From assembly GCA_021782195.1 (NCBI GenBank), contig JAJXVI010000148.1, positions 1 through 6,426 of the forward strand: a stretch of 6,426 bases of DNA. The letters run 5' to 3'. The number at the start of each line of letters is the position of its first letter. Position 1 is the stretch's first letter. Positions 6,358 through 6,426 of this stretch are shown here, in pieces. The notes beneath the pieces were generated by a model. It searched no databases. It had not been told where the DNA came from and worked only from the letters and a program-made list of their open reading frames with translations. The DNA is from a bacterium (GTDB taxonomy: Bacteria > Vulcanimicrobiota > Xenobia > RGZZ01). Both the position numbers and the translations under genes were made by a program.

Positions 6358-6426
6358 GACACGCCATCCCTCCAAGAATCCCGGTCAGTCGACTCGCGCG
6401 AGGCCTGCCCGAGAGATCGAGACAGG
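6354..6426 (-). CDS. atpF: Probable C-terminal end of the N-ATPase b subunit (partial)
   Basis: Only 23 codons are in the window. The frame ending at the TGA 6354-6356 reads LSRSLGQASRE, then STDRDSWRDGVS, and overlaps the atpA start as GTGA. This is preferred because the atpA/atpG junction has the same architecture and the same CGTGTCGTGA string, and because an amphipathic LSRSLGQ stretch suits the helical end of a b subunit. In N-ATPase operons the gene just before alpha is atpF. A second frame ends at a TGA at 6385-6387 and cannot be excluded. Too little sequence is present to prove the family. Confidence 0.45.
   Translation of the reverse strand, partial: LSRSLGQASRESTDRDSWRDGVS

Overview
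The window is a GC-rich bacterial segment in which every supportable gene lies on the minus strand, so it is read from right to left. It holds the 3' end of an alternate F1Fo-ATPase (N-ATPase type) operon, a secreted protein of unknown function, a DUF5335-like protein with a problematic downstream end, a small acidic ORF, and a prolyl-tRNA synthetase of the archaeal-like (type 3) class that runs off the left edge. No mobile element, CRISPR array, rRNA or tRNA was seen. The organism cannot be named. A type 3 ProRS, a DUF5335 protein, an N-type ATPase and a DASLG-type secreted domain would fit a GC-rich environmental bacterium such as a Gemmatimonadota, Planctomycetota or Chloroflexota relative; this is inference only.

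Right part (6426 to 3815): a few codons of what is probably atpF (b subunit) overlap atpA (alpha), which overlaps atpG (gamma). Both overlaps are GTGA, and both sit in the same 10-base string CGTGTCGTGA. The alpha and gamma sequences resemble the alternate, often Na+-translocating, F-ATPases, whose operons end b-alpha-gamma and have no separate delta gene. The rest of that operon (beta, epsilon, AtpQ/AtpR, a, c) would lie to the right, outside the window, so ion specificity cannot be read here. A hairpin 16 bases after the atpG stop probably marks the operon end.

Middle part (3690 to 1568): a 383-residue exported protein has a short N-terminal domain of the DASLG...PG type followed by a beta-propeller-like region. 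After a 168-base gap with a tandem 15-bp repeat comes a DUF5335-like gene. Its reading frame stays open about 125 codons beyond the recognisable domain and overlaps, in another frame, a well-started 78-codon acidic ORF. That small ORF is followed in the same frame, after a single TGA, by 30 codons that encode a convincing transmembrane helix. This 1568-1900 stretch is the least explained part of the window.

Left part (1478 to 1): proS, complete except for its last C-terminal residues, preceded by a clear ribosome binding site and a small GC-rich hairpin. Apart from the atp genes, nothing ties the neighbours into one pathway.
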